Source of the DNA: Lentisphaeria bacterium UBA7640 | Lineage (GTDB): Bacteria > Verrucomicrobiota > Lentisphaeria > Victivallales > Victivallaceae | Length of the DNA: 23,631 nucleotides | Assembly: GCA_002483765.1 (NCBI GenBank) | Contig: DLIO01000083.1 | Span: forward strand, 1 to 23,631 | Direction of reading: 5' to 3' | Shown here: positions 17,701 through 23,631 of the stretch, in pieces | Layout: every line of letters begins with the position of its first letter | Numbering within the stretch: position 1 is the stretch's first letter | Position numbers and translations under genes: made by a program | The notes under the pieces: generated by a model | Seen by the model: only the letters and a program-made list of their open reading frames with translations | Databases searched by the model: none | Told to the model about the DNA's origin: nothing

Positions 17701-18453
17701 CCAGTCGGCCGCTGTGCTTAGCAATAATCTTTGCGCTGACATATACCATGGTGGCATAGATGGTTCATCAAAGAACTGCGGTAAATTGCGCGCAATCCAA
17801 GTATGTCGGGTTCTGCCTTTTTGGTCTGTTTTGCTGTATTTTACAGTTCCTGGAATTTCGTCTTTGAGCATGATATTTTTTAACGGCAATTCGGCAGGTG
17901 CATCAACGGTTAATTCGGCGTATAATGCCGGAGAATGGAACTGAAATACGGTAAAATCGGTCCAAACCCCTTTAATGCGGGATTTAAGAGTGAGCTCCTT
18001 GTAGGTTGCTCGTATGATATCACCTAGTCGCAAATCCGGAATCGAGATCTGTAATATGCGTTGGTTAGGATCATAAATATTTGCATTCATCTGCCCTGGT
18101 TCGGTCATAATTCGTGAATTTGCTTTGACATCGATCGGGATGATTTTGGCATCGCGTTCCAGCTCCAAATTAACTATTTCGATCTGGTTGTAGTGTTCAT
18201 TGAAATGTAGCGAGAGTGTGCGATTTTCTTGCCGCCCTTTCTCGGTTAGGATTTTTTCTGCTGATTCGTGAATTGCTTCCGCTGTTGCATCCGGATTGTA
18301 GCGAATGTTCTGACGGGTGGAAATTATTACGGTATCAGCGTCGGGATATTTCTCGACGCTGATTTGGGCAATCTCATTTTTTTCATTTGCCACCACCAGA
18401 GGTGGCAAAGTAGCAGGGAGAAATAGTAGTAGGGCCAGTAGGGTTCTTTTCAT
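14734..18453 (-). CDS. Tandem DUF3857-transglutaminase protein with a degenerate second half
   Basis: The 1239-residue exported protein has a Sec signal peptide (about 1-22) and appears internally duplicated. Unit 1 has a DUF3857-type beta domain (about 30-250) and a transglutaminase-like domain (about 280-410) with a full triad: Cys332 in YGVCRDKAALLTAMLREAG, His372 in FNHAISAVE and Asp388 in LLMDST. Unit 2 repeats both (DUF3857-like about 655-830; transglutaminase-like about 885-1000). There the aligned positions are Ser928 in GYGNSADRAVLLASRLRAAG and Glu975 in FFSEVLVSV, with Asp988 in LLND kept, so it is probably inactive. The substrate is unknown; members of this family are periplasmic or surface proteins. 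AAAGGA lies 7 bases before the ATG. It is convergent with the prepilin gene (5 bases apart) and lies 40 bases downstream of tRNA-Gly. Confidence 0.88.
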   Translation of the reverse strand: MKRTLLALLLFLPATLPPLVVANEKNEIAQISVEKYPDADTVIISTRQNIRYNPDATAEAIHESAEKILTEKGRQENRTLSLHFNEHYNQIEIVNLELERDAKIIPIDVKANSRIMTEPGQMNANIYDPNQRILQISIPDLRLGDIIRATYKELTLKSRIKGVWTDFTVFQFHSPALYAELTVDAPAELPLKNIMLKDEIPGTVKYSKTDQKGRTRHTWIARNLPQFFDEPSMPPWYMSAQRLLLSTAADWPEISRWYWDLCEPRMAKITPAMKAKTAELIKSKKTDLEKINAIFQFVAKEIRYSGITVEKEAPGYEPHDVNLTFENRYGVCRDKAALLTAMLREAGFNAFPVLFYSGPRKDAEVPNNYFNHAISAVELKKNEYLLMDSTNETTPEIFPSYLSNMSYLVARPEGETLQTSPITPATKNTLQIKVKGNLDEEGTLNAEAELVFNGINDDVYRGAFSSWNPQQVRQFITRQLGQAVAGATVQNIEILPQDLRDMDQQLRVKIKYSAKNFLVKGSGRALFTVPWLGSHFGVVNFVLGSTGLKERKYPMQIFSTCASSEQFELVFPEAWPAEILPTPQSIDTAVLDWNQKLQYNGKIVSGERNIAFITTEVTPPQYDNLKQALRDIEYEERKTPVFKTVLTTQELLKDANATYLDWDVNFELQNPMEWVRTEKIRKEILTFGGIKENSELKFFFNPACGKIELIDAAVINPDGERKKVTENEINIMDESWVGSAPRYPAGKMMVISLPGVQIGSVIEYTVRSTSENRIPFSLIAVFQDFDPILRKRVTVKYDGEISMQVDERLKTHIEDNIRSWEVNNVPAIKQETALPPLWSFVPTVRMSTVSGTEYASMVDSALNKAAIQDDPSAVVEFSGSTAAKREKIKAIRDDVAKNIRRAGPALNALPLNAIAAPSVTQSSGYGNSADRAVLLASRLRAAGINYKFVLGSSLPKIKEFVEMCNEISVPEFFSEVLVSVDDFGLLNDTDQYTPLGATAHEGTLMMSLVDGKVSGIDALEPNRSESNTEITINDDGSADLTLKEKYSGMNAAGKKRFFSEITPELLKRYEQTLVVSISENATIVKGLTFSLNPNDVTESITVKIDRFAVKDGNYMQFNLPNNPVASLIRALPEKRDNPYLIINSALLKSTYRISLPQSFRDVLMIPPVLSFKLGMDDKTGNNSGLNLRMEHYKEKNILNIDLTAQLNPVMLDELQYPSLVAAQAQLSHPSMNIVLLELK

Positions 18454-18493
18454 ACTTATATCCTTTTTATGGTTTAATTTTAAAGAAGAGAAA

Positions 18494-18567
18494 TGGAGCG
18501 GGCGAACGGAATCGAACCGTCGTGGCCAGCTTGGGAAGCTGGAGCATAACCATTTTGCTACGCCCGC
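18494..18567 (-). tRNA. tRNA-Gly (anticodon CCC)
   Basis: The 74-base gene folds fully. The acceptor stem GCGGGCG/CGCCCGC has 7 bp, the D arm is short, and the anticodon stem CCAGC/GCTGG carries the loop TTCCCAA, giving anticodon CCC (codon GGG). A 4-base variable loop and a T arm GACGG/CCGTT with loop TTCGATT follow. The discriminator is T and the CCA end is encoded (18494-18496). It reads on the minus strand just upstream of the DUF3857 gene and may share a transcript with it. Confidence 0.95.
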
Positions 18568-18593
18568 TTATAGCGGAGGTTTCTATTGAAATT

Positions 18594-18623
18594 ATAATAT
18601 AAAGCACTCAAAACGCTTTTCAA
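18594..18623 (-). promoter_or_regulatory. Promoter-like site for tRNA-Gly
   Basis: On the minus strand TTGAAA (18618-18623), an 18-base spacer and TATTAT (18594-18599) precede the tRNA by 26 bases. The -10 region overlaps a perfect TATAAT (18591-18596), but that one has no good -35 partner. It is likely to drive the tRNA and perhaps the DUF3857 gene. Confidence 0.45.
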
Positions 18624-18654
18624 TCAGCATGGCTAATATTCTTAAAACCATTTT

Positions 18655-18691
18655 CTAACTTCGCGCGCGCATTATGCGCGCGCGGAGTTAG
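18655..18691 (-). terminator. Long alternating-CG hairpin after the aroG unit
   Basis: A 17-bp stem (18655-18671 with 18675-18691, one wobble) closes a TTA loop. It includes a run of nine alternating C/G bases on each arm. It starts 10 bases after the stop of the secreted-protein gene. On the minus strand it is followed by AAAATGGTTTT rather than a T-run, so it is not a standard intrinsic terminator. It may still block polymerase or protect the mRNA end. Confidence 0.55.
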
Positions 18692-18701
18692 CGCTACTAA
18701 T

Positions 18702-19463
18702 TTATTGCATTTTTGTCCACCAATTGGTGGAGATACGGGAGCCAGGCTCTGTCCAAGTTTTTTCATAAATCATATCGGTTTTTCCCCATACTTCGAGGCG
18801 CCAAGCGATAATGTTGCGATCTTTATTACGAATTCTGTTTAATGGTATTTTGATTTCTCTGCCCCAACCTCTGCTCAAGCCTCCTCCGGTACCGCGGTTG
18901 AAATGCATGTTTTGGCGCTTGGAACTGTTTACTTTTTCCAAAATTGCTGCGCGGTCATATCCTTTGGCTCTAACCGAAGCATCTTTTGGATAGCTAATTA
19001 AAACAATTGGTCGTTCACCAATATTACTGGAACCTTCAGTCATCACATAAAGATAAAAATATGGTTGCTTGACCGCGTTCTGATTGCGGTCTTTTTCATA
19101 TTTTGGGCTGATGGTATAACTGAACTCAAAATATTGTACACTTTTTGTTTTACCAGATTTTTCCTCTGCGCGTTTTGGAACATTACGTTCCATCACGCTG
19201 ATGGCATAATCTGAGGTGTTGTCGTCGAAACCGCTACCGGTTTTCAAATCCGTATCATAGTAGCCGGTCAACTGATTAACTCGGATTCGTTCTTTACCGC
19301 CGTTAATCTCCATAGTAATAACTCCGCCTTCAATGCTGATGATTTTCACATTGGAAACTTGCAGCGGTTCAGATTCTTTGTTTGGTTTGTAGATAATGGT
19401 TCCGGCCTCCACACCACAGGCCAACAGTGCTATACTTGCGATTAATAACTTCAGTTTTCTCAT
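18702..19463 (-). CDS. Exported protein of unknown function
   Basis: I do not recognise this 253-residue protein. It begins with a signal peptide (about 1-20). Either cleavage at VEA-GT or, less strictly, a lipobox-like LLAC at Cys16 is possible, so it may be periplasmic or a lipoprotein. The first 70 residues form short beta segments (VKIISIEGGVITMEINGGKE), suggesting a small beta-barrel. A Gly/Arg-rich loop (GTGGGLSRGWGREIKI) lies near 192-207, and the C-terminal third is Trp-rich (IIAWRLEVWGKTD). No catalytic motif is visible. GGAGG lies 6 bases before the ATG. It is third in a tight minus-strand run after aroG and the small lipoprotein (16-base gap), so it is surely co-transcribed with the lipoprotein. 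A joint envelope role for the two is inferred. Confidence 0.75.
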   Translation of the reverse strand: MRKLKLLIASIALLACGVEAGTIIYKPNKESEPLQVSNVKIISIEGGVITMEINGGKERIRVNQLTGYYDTDLKTGSGFDDNTSDYAISVMERNVPKRAEEKSGKTKSVQYFEFSYTISPKYEKDRNQNAVKQPYFYLYVMTEGSSNIGERPIVLISYPKDASVRAKGYDRAAILEKVNSSKRQNMHFNRGTGGGLSRGWGREIKIPLNRIRNKDRNIIAWRLEVWGKTDMIYEKTWTEPGSRISTNWWTKMQ

Positions 19464-19479
19464 TGAATACCTCCAATTG

Positions 19480-19821
19480 TTAAAAGCTAAAAACTTTATT
19501 GCGATTCTTCTCTAAATTAGTATCCATATCGTCGTATGCCTCTTTGAGTGCAGCGCGTTCAACTTCATTTTCTCCCTCAATTGCCCGCCTTTTGTGTTTT
19601 GGTGGATTGAGAGAAAAAACTTCGCGTTTGCGTTGCTCCATATAATCTTGTTTTTGGGCACTTTGTCCAGGAATGACTGTGACTGCTTCCCGCCGTGGCG
19701 TAGTTTCAGTGGTCTTCGGTTTGACTTTTGGGGTTGGCGGGGGAATTCCGCGCATGCTTTGAACCCATGAACATCCACTAAGCAGTAAAGCGATAATTGT
19801 GGTAATTAGAAAATTTTTCAT
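19480..19821 (-). CDS. Small Pro-rich lipoprotein
   Basis: The 113-residue protein starts with a clear lipoprotein signal peptide, MKNFLITTIIALLLSGC, with the lipidated Cys at 17. The mature part is Pro/Thr/Lys-rich (PPPTPKVKPKTTE), likely an extended linker, followed by a charged helical tail ending NKVFSF. No known domain is recognised. The start at 19821 is chosen because the lipobox needs it: an upstream in-frame ATG (19860) would add 13 polar residues and lies inside aroG. The ATG is 4 bases after the aroG stop, suggesting translational coupling. It is probably anchored in the envelope, with the downstream exported protein as a possible partner. Confidence 0.75.
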   Translation of the reverse strand: MKNFLITTIIALLLSGCSWVQSMRGIPPPTPKVKPKTTETTPRREAVTVIPGQSAQKQDYMEQRKREVFSLNPPKHKRRAIEGENEVERAALKEAYDDMDTNLEKNRNKVFSF

Positions 19822-19825
19822 CAGA

Positions 19826-20875
19826 TCACTCTTTTGTCGCTGGTAGTCTTTTATAGGCATCTAAAATCAGATCTTTGGTATCTTCCCAGCCGATACATGC
19901 GTCGGTTATTGAGACTCCGGGTAGCGGAGTTGTTCCAGGAATAACTTGCTGTTGCCCAGCGCAAATATTGCTCTCCACCATTAGGCCTCTGATCGCTTTT
20001 TCGCCACCAACAATCTGATTGATGACATCATTAAAAGCCACTTTTTGGAGATCATGTTTTTTATTGGAGTTAGCGTGGCTACAGTCGACAATGATTCTTG
20101 GAGCCAAATCACGTTTAGTCATTGCTACTTTGATGTATGCAATGTGTTCCGCTCCGTAATTTGGTCCTTTATTGCCACCGCGTAGCACCATATGTCCGCA
20201 TTGATTGCCCGTAGTGCGGAAAATTCCAGAATGCCCTTCCTCGGTCACTCCGATAAAGCTATGACAGGAGCGTGCTGAGCTGATGGCATCAATAGCGGTA
20301 TCTAAACCGCCATCAGTTGCGTTTTTGAATCCGACCGGCATCGATAATCCGCTGGCTAATTGGCGATGCGTTTGTGACTCTGTAGTGCGCGCACCGATGG
20401 CTGTCCAGGCGACGGTATCGGCAATATATTGCGGTAGCACTAGATCTAGCATTTCCGTTGCCACGGGAACCCCAGTTTCGACAATTTTAAGCAATAGTTC
20501 TCGTGCCACGGCGATACCCTTTTCAATGTTGTATTCGCCGTTGATATCTGGGTCATAAATTAGACCTTTCCAGCCGACGGTAGTCCGAGGTTTTTCGAAA
20601 TACGCGCGCATTACCAAAAACATCCGATCTTTGACCTCGTCGCTCAGTGATTTTAAACGTTTTGCATACTCAATGGCCGAATCTAGATCATGGATCGAAC
20701 AAGGACCTACGATTATCAACAGACGTTGATCACGACCATCAAGAATGTCCATAATCTGATTTCTTGCTGCAACCACATTTGCTGTAGATTTTAGGGACAT
20801 CGGGTATTCTGATTTAATTTCTCCGGGCGATGGTAGCGGCGAAATACTCAAAATGTTTACATTATTATTTTTCAT
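19826..20875 (-). CDS. aroG: DAHP synthase, class I (AroF/G/H type)
   Basis: This cytosolic enzyme condenses phosphoenolpyruvate and erythrose 4-phosphate to 3-deoxy-D-arabino-heptulosonate 7-phosphate, the entry step of the shikimate pathway. The 349-residue length matches the E. coli AroF/G/H family. Metal ligands are visible: Cys59 (VGPCSIHD), His267 (DCSHANS), Glu301 (MVESN) and Asp325 (SITDACIGWED). Substrate residues are Arg90 and Lys95 (RAYFEKPRTTVGWKG), Arg163 (GARTTESQ) and Lys184 (GFKNATDGG). Which aromatic amino acid inhibits it cannot be read with confidence. AGGA lies 11 bases before the ATG. It is divergent from metX and leads a run with two envelope-protein genes. Confidence 0.96.
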   Translation of the reverse strand: MKNNNVNILSISPLPSPGEIKSEYPMSLKSTANVVAARNQIMDILDGRDQRLLIIVGPCSIHDLDSAIEYAKRLKSLSDEVKDRMFLVMRAYFEKPRTTVGWKGLIYDPDINGEYNIEKGIAVARELLLKIVETGVPVATEMLDLVLPQYIADTVAWTAIGARTTESQTHRQLASGLSMPVGFKNATDGGLDTAIDAISSARSCHSFIGVTEEGHSGIFRTTGNQCGHMVLRGGNKGPNYGAEHIAYIKVAMTKRDLAPRIIVDCSHANSNKKHDLQKVAFNDVINQIVGGEKAIRGLMVESNICAGQQQVIPGTTPLPGVSITDACIGWEDTKDLILDAYKRLPATKE

Positions 20876-20908
20876 ATACGATTAATTCCTATTAGTTTGT
20901 CGATTGTA

Positions 20909-20936
20909 AATCTATCAGAAAAAAAGCCAATTTCAA
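20909..20936 (-). promoter_or_regulatory. Promoter-like site for aroG
   Basis: On the minus strand TTGAAA (20931-20936), a 16-base spacer and TAGATT (20909-20914) lie 33 bases before the aroG ATG. No attenuator peptide or clear TrpR/TyrR-type operator is visible. Confidence 0.4.
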
Positions 20937-20956
20937 CGTATAAGATCATTTACTGG

Positions 20957-20985
20957 TTGAAAAAGTGCAATAAACACGGTAAATT
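20957..20985 (+). promoter_or_regulatory. Promoter-like site for metX-metW
   Basis: TTGAAA (20957-20962), a 17-base spacer and TAAATT (20980-20985) lie 39 bases before the chosen metX start. The leader would be about 30 bases, too short for a SAM riboswitch. Confidence 0.4.
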
Positions 20986-21024
20986 CAAGGTTCTTAAGTT
21001 TATACAGAGATTCAGGTGATGTTG

Positions 21025-22188
21025 ATGGGAAAGAAAAAGCATAATAGTAGATTAATTGTTGAGCCACGTGATTTTACCTTTGGTGAAACTGCGGAAGATG
21101 CTTTGTTGCTGGATTGTGGAAAAAAGCTTAAAAATGTCAACATCCGTTATGAAGTTTACGGTGAACTTAACGCTGCTGGTGACAATGCAATATTGATTCT
21201 TCATGCCCTTACTGGCGACGCCCATGTTGCCGGATACTACAGAGAGGAAGACGAAAAGGAAAAACCCGGCTGGTGGGATGGTATGGTTGGTAAGGGGAAA
21301 CCCATTGATATTGATAAATATTTTGTTGTTTGTAGCAATATTATTGGTGGTTGTAGCGGATCGACTGGGCCGCGTTCTCAAAATCCTGAAACCGGCAAGC
21401 TCTATAATATGGATTTCCCAATCATTACTATCGCGGATATGGTGCGCGCACAGGATCGCTTGATGCAACATCTTAAAATCGAAAAATGGCTCGGCGTAAT
21501 TGGCGGTTCTATGGGCGGCATGCAAGCGCTGGAATGGTTACGTCTTTATCCAGAAAAACTGCAATGTGCCCTTGCTATAGCCACGACACCGCGACTGTCC
21601 CCCCAAAGTATCGCATTCAATTGGGTCGGACGTGAAGCAATTAAAACCGATCCCAAATGGTTGGATGGTAATTATTCAGACAATGTCCCTAACCGAGGAC
21701 TTTCAACCGCGCGAATGCTCGCTCACATCACTTATTTGAGTGATGAGTCGATGAAACGTAAATTTGGGCGTGTTCTCCAAAAATCAAAAAATTACTCATT
21801 CGATTTTAATCGCGATTTTGCCGTAGAGAGTTATCTTGAACACCAAGGCTCGCGTTTTGTTGAACGCTTTGACGCCAACAGCTATCTTTACATTACTCGC
21901 GCCATGGATTATTTTGATTTATCCTCTGCTACCGGCGGCAATCTAAGCAAAGCTTTAGCCGGAGTAAAGGGGCATGTTTTAGTCGTATCATTCACTTCTG
22001 ATTGGTTGTTTCCAACCTCACAGTCGCGCGAATTAGTGCGCGCATTGCTCAATAATAATGTCAACGTAAGTTCTTGCGAAATTGAATCTCCGTATGGGCA
22101 TGACGCTTTTTTGCTTGAAATTGATATACTTGGGAAAATGATTTCTGATTTTCTCCGTATTCAGCAGGAGGTGAGTAGAAATGCCTGA
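21025..22188 (+). CDS. metX: Homoserine O-acyltransferase, probably acetyltransferase
   Basis: MetX activates homoserine by O-acylation, usually with acetyl-CoA, for methionine synthesis in the cytosol. The 387-residue alpha/beta-hydrolase has all family marks: the oxyanion-side LILHALTGDAH, the GGCSGSTGPRS loop, and the nucleophile elbow GGSMGG with Ser162. Asp326 in FTSDWLFP and His359 in PYGHDAF complete the triad. Four in-frame starts crowd 21016-21025. The ATG at 21025 is chosen because AGGTGAT just upstream then serves as SD with an 8-base gap; 21019 is nearly as good. Some MetX enzymes use succinyl-CoA, and that cannot be decided here. It overlaps metW by 8 bases, the usual metX-metW pairing. 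Confidence 0.94.
   Translation: MGKKKHNSRLIVEPRDFTFGETAEDALLLDCGKKLKNVNIRYEVYGELNAAGDNAILILHALTGDAHVAGYYREEDEKEKPGWWDGMVGKGKPIDIDKYFVVCSNIIGGCSGSTGPRSQNPETGKLYNMDFPIITIADMVRAQDRLMQHLKIEKWLGVIGGSMGGMQALEWLRLYPEKLQCALAIATTPRLSPQSIAFNWVGREAIKTDPKWLDGNYSDNVPNRGLSTARMLAHITYLSDESMKRKFGRVLQKSKNYSFDFNRDFAVESYLEHQGSRFVERFDANSYLYITRAMDYFDLSSATGGNLSKALAGVKGHVLVVSFTSDWLFPTSQSRELVRALLNNNVNVSSCEIESPYGHDAFLLEIDILGKMISDFLRIQQEVSRNA
22166..22174 (+). promoter_or_regulatory. Full-length SD for metW inside metX
   Basis: AGGAGGTGA, a nine-base match to the 16S anti-SD, sits inside the last codons of metX and 6 bases before the metW ATG. This ensures efficient initiation despite the gene overlap. Confidence 0.8.
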
Positions 22189-22804
22189 TTCATTACGCAA
22201 AGATTTAACGGAACGTCGCCCCGACTTGGTGGCAATCGCGGATATTATCCCACGAGAAGAAGGTGTCCGCGTTTTGGATTTGGGCTGTGGCGATGGTTCT
22301 TTATTACAGCTATTGCGCCATGAAAAGGATATTCATGGAATTGGAGTGGAAATTTCTCAGGATAAAATCATTAAATGTATCGCTGGTGGAGTTCCGGTTA
22401 TTCACATGGATTTGGACAACGATCTGGTGTTTATTGAAAATGACGCATTTGATTATGTGCTTTTGAGCCGTACGATTCAGGCTGTGCGTCGTCCGGATTT
22501 GCTGATTCAAGAGATGTTGCGTATTGGCACTCTGGGAGTTATTAGTTTTATCAATTTTGGCTATATCGGCATCCGGTGGCAATTGATGATGAAAGGTGCC
22601 ATGCCTGAAACCAAAACCCTACCAGACCACTGGTTTGATACCGACAATATTCATCTTGGCACTATTCATGACTTCCGTAACCTTTGTGCAGACACTGGCG
22701 TCAATGTTGTTCGTGAAGTCCCGTTGGGTAATAGTCCATTTCTAACCGGACTAAATCCCAATTTATTCGCACAAACTTGCGTCTTTGTAATCTCCAGAAG
22801 ATAG
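22181..22804 (+). CDS. metW: Methionine biosynthesis protein MetW
   Basis: The 207-residue protein is of the MetW family, methyltransferase-fold proteins encoded next to metX and thought to support homoserine acylation. The SAM-binding motif VLDLGCGDGSLL is at residues 31-42, followed by GIGVEIS (acidic residue at the end of beta 2) and later MDLDNDL and FDYVLLSRTIQAV. Length and motif spacing are usual. It overlaps metX by 8 bases and has a perfect SD, so the two are co-translated. Its precise biochemical activity is poorly settled in the family. Confidence 0.93.
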   Translation: MPDSLRKDLTERRPDLVAIADIIPREEGVRVLDLGCGDGSLLQLLRHEKDIHGIGVEISQDKIIKCIAGGVPVIHMDLDNDLVFIENDAFDYVLLSRTIQAVRRPDLLIQEMLRIGTLGVISFINFGYIGIRWQLMMKGAMPETKTLPDHWFDTDNIHLGTIHDFRNLCADTGVNVVREVPLGNSPFLTGLNPNLFAQTCVFVISRR

Positions 22805-22830
22805 CGATAAACTCGATATAAAAAATTATC

Positions 22831-22847
22831 GCGCATAAATCATGCGC
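22831..22847. other. Perfect 6-bp inverted repeat after metW
   Basis: GCGCAT (22831-22836), loop AAATC and ATGCGC (22842-22847) lie in the 86-base gap after metW. On the plus strand no T-run follows. On the minus strand the stem is followed by GATAATTTTTT, a better terminator shape, but no minus-strand gene needs it. Purpose unclear. Confidence 0.3.
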
Positions 22848-22890
22848 ATGAAGCATATTTGAGTAAAGCAAAAACGGGTGGAGACGAAAA

Positions 22891-23457
22891 ATGGCTATGA
22901 AAAAAGCATTTAAAAAAGCAATTAAAATTATTGCCATAATCGTAGGTGGCATATTTATCATTGTGGCGGTTTTTATCGCCGTAGTGGTTTACAATCTTCA
23001 TCAGAAAGTGGCCACAAAGACGTCCGTTAATTTGTATCCTGAAATAATTGAACAGCTCCAGCAGTCATCAACCCTTTATTCGTTTTTTCCAGTAAAGATT
23101 GCTCTGGATGCGGACAGAAATGTTTTTTATTATGTTCCCAAATTCTTCCAACGTGGAGACACCATTTGTCTCAGACAAAAATTGTCGCAGGAAAAATTTC
23201 ATCAAATAGTTAAACAGCTTGAAGCAAGCGGGCGAATCGAAATAAGCGATTTCGGGGATATGACAAAGCCAAATTGTTATCCTAAATACGGGACTAGCTC
23301 TGAGCAAGACGTAACTACGTTGCCTGAAGGCTTTCGGATATTTCTGTTTGAGTCTGATTTAGAGGAAATTAAAAAGAAATGGAATCATCATTTTCTTGGA
23401 TTTACCGCAGTATCTTCCGAAAAATGCGAGGTTATATATTATGCCCATCAGTTCTAA
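22891..23457 (+). CDS. Single-pass membrane protein of unknown function
   Basis: I do not recognise this 188-residue protein. A Lys-rich cytoplasmic N-terminus (MAMKKAFKKAIK) precedes one strong membrane helix (about residues 13-35). About 150 residues of mixed helix and beta character follow, predicted outside the cytoplasm. This part includes FYYVPKFFQRGDTICLRQKL and ends with CEVIYYAHQF. No catalytic or binding motif is visible. GGAG lies 7 bases before the ATG at 22891. It follows metW by 86 bases on the same strand, and its last codons overlap the start of the interrupted P-loop frame, suggesting one transcript. Confidence 0.75.
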   Translation: MAMKKAFKKAIKIIAIIVGGIFIIVAVFIAVVVYNLHQKVATKTSVNLYPEIIEQLQQSSTLYSFFPVKIALDADRNVFYYVPKFFQRGDTICLRQKLSQEKFHQIVKQLEASGRIEISDFGDMTKPNCYPKYGTSSEQDVTTLPEGFRIFLFESDLEEIKKKWNHHFLGFTAVSSEKCEVIYYAHQF

Positions 23458-23614
23458 ATGTTTTGAGACTAAATCAAGTCAACCGATATTATACATATTC
23501 TCTTGATTACCGGGAACAGGGAAATCGACTTTGGCGCGAGAATTGTCCAAAACCATCGAAAGTAGTATCAATGAATTACTCAAAAAAATAACTACATTGG
23601 AGAATTTGAGATGA
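23441..23614 (+). pseudogene. P-loop (kinase/AAA-like) reading frame interrupted by TGA
   Basis: A frame starting ATG at 23441, with GAGG 9 bases upstream, encodes ILYIFS, then TGA (23504-23506), then LPGTGKSTLARELSKTI. Read through the TGA, this is the beta-strand, P-loop and first helix of a Walker A NTPase such as a small nucleotide kinase or zeta-toxin-like protein. The TGA takes the place of the first Gly of GxPGTGKST, one base from GGA. The frame stops at 23612-23614, 58 codons in all, far too short for a folded P-loop domain, so it looks decayed or truncated. It overlaps the upstream gene by 17 bases and the next ATG as ATGA. A sequencing error at 23504 is an alternative. Confidence 0.5.
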
Positions 23615-23631
23615 GTGCGCCAAGCAAAGCT
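23611..23631 (+). CDS. Start of a further gene, cut by the window end
   Basis: An ATG at 23611 follows GGAG (23599-23602) by 8 bases and opens a frame MSAPSKA that runs off the window. Its ATG overlaps the TGA of the interrupted P-loop frame. Seven codons give no clue to function. Confidence 0.4.

Noticed and set aside
17579..17944. 121-codon plus-strand frame inside the DUF3857 gene
   Set aside because: It is antisense to a strongly supported long gene and lacks a ribosome site or recognisable motif.
20876..21024. SAM riboswitch or methionine attenuator before metX
   Set aside because: The leader after the predicted promoter is only about 30 bases, and no suitable stems or terminator are visible.
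22831..22847. Intrinsic terminator of metX-metW
   Set aside because: The stem is only 6 bp and has no T-run on the plus strand. It is recorded as an inverted repeat only.
23504..23506. Selenocysteine or reassigned TGA (for example TGA = Gly, as in some candidate phyla)
   Set aside because: TGA ends pgk, the prepilin gene and metX normally, the site expects Gly rather than Cys/Sec, and no stem-loop resembling a SECIS follows. A point mutation or sequencing error is simpler.
1..23631. CRISPR array, insertion sequence, phage or integron elements
   Set aside because: No regularly spaced repeats, transposase or integrase-like proteins, or terminal inverted repeats were seen on either strand. The tRNA-Gly is intact, with no direct repeat of its 3' end noticed.

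Overview
The window is an AT-leaning bacterial chromosome segment with standard-code genes. TAA, TAG and TGA all end real genes, and SD sites are clear. It probably comes from the PVC superphylum, most likely Lentisphaerota (Victivallales-like) or a relative. Two things suggest this: a five-gene cluster in the order of the Akkermansia Amuc_1102-1101-1100-1099-1098 pilus-like locus, and a prepilin-like protein with an FSLIEL N-terminus and a C-terminal H-X9-DG motif, a type greatly expanded in Lentisphaerota and Planctomycetota. The taxonomic call is inference from gene content and recalled family knowledge, not a search result.

Region 1 (1-3920, + strand) is a glycolytic block followed by a translocon gene: gap, pgk, tpiA, secG. 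Two promoter-like sites precede gap. A strong intrinsic terminator lies between gap and pgk, and hairpins follow pgk and tpiA, so relative expression is probably set by attenuation or RNA ends.

Region 2 (about 3958-14728, + strand) is an envelope-spanning pilus or secretion-like module. It encodes a secreted Amuc_1102-like protein, a PilM protein fused to a PilN-like membrane segment, a PilO-position (Amuc_1100-like) membrane protein, a membrane protein with a six-Cys zinc-ribbon-like knuckle and two calcium loops, two tandem paralogous TPR-secretins, and a prepilin-like H-X9-DG protein. PilM/N/O-like parts would form an inner-membrane platform and the secretins an outer-membrane gate. No motor ATPase (PilB/PilT), platform PilC or prepilin peptidase is encoded here.

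Region 3 (14734-20875, - strand) holds a 1239-residue protein with two DUF3857-transglutaminase units, the second apparently catalytically dead. Upstream of it are tRNA-Gly(CCC), a long alternating-CG hairpin, and a three-gene unit: DAHP synthase (aroG), a small lipoprotein and a secreted protein of unknown function.

Region 4 (21025-23631, + strand) is metX-metW for methionine synthesis, divergent from aroG. It is followed by an unrecognised single-pass membrane protein, then a short overlapping frame whose P-loop motif is broken by an in-frame TGA exactly where the conserved Gly should be, and the first codons of a further gene running off the window.

The candidates for something under-described are the Amuc-like module with its duplicated secretin, the active/inactive tandem transglutaminase, and the interrupted P-loop frame.
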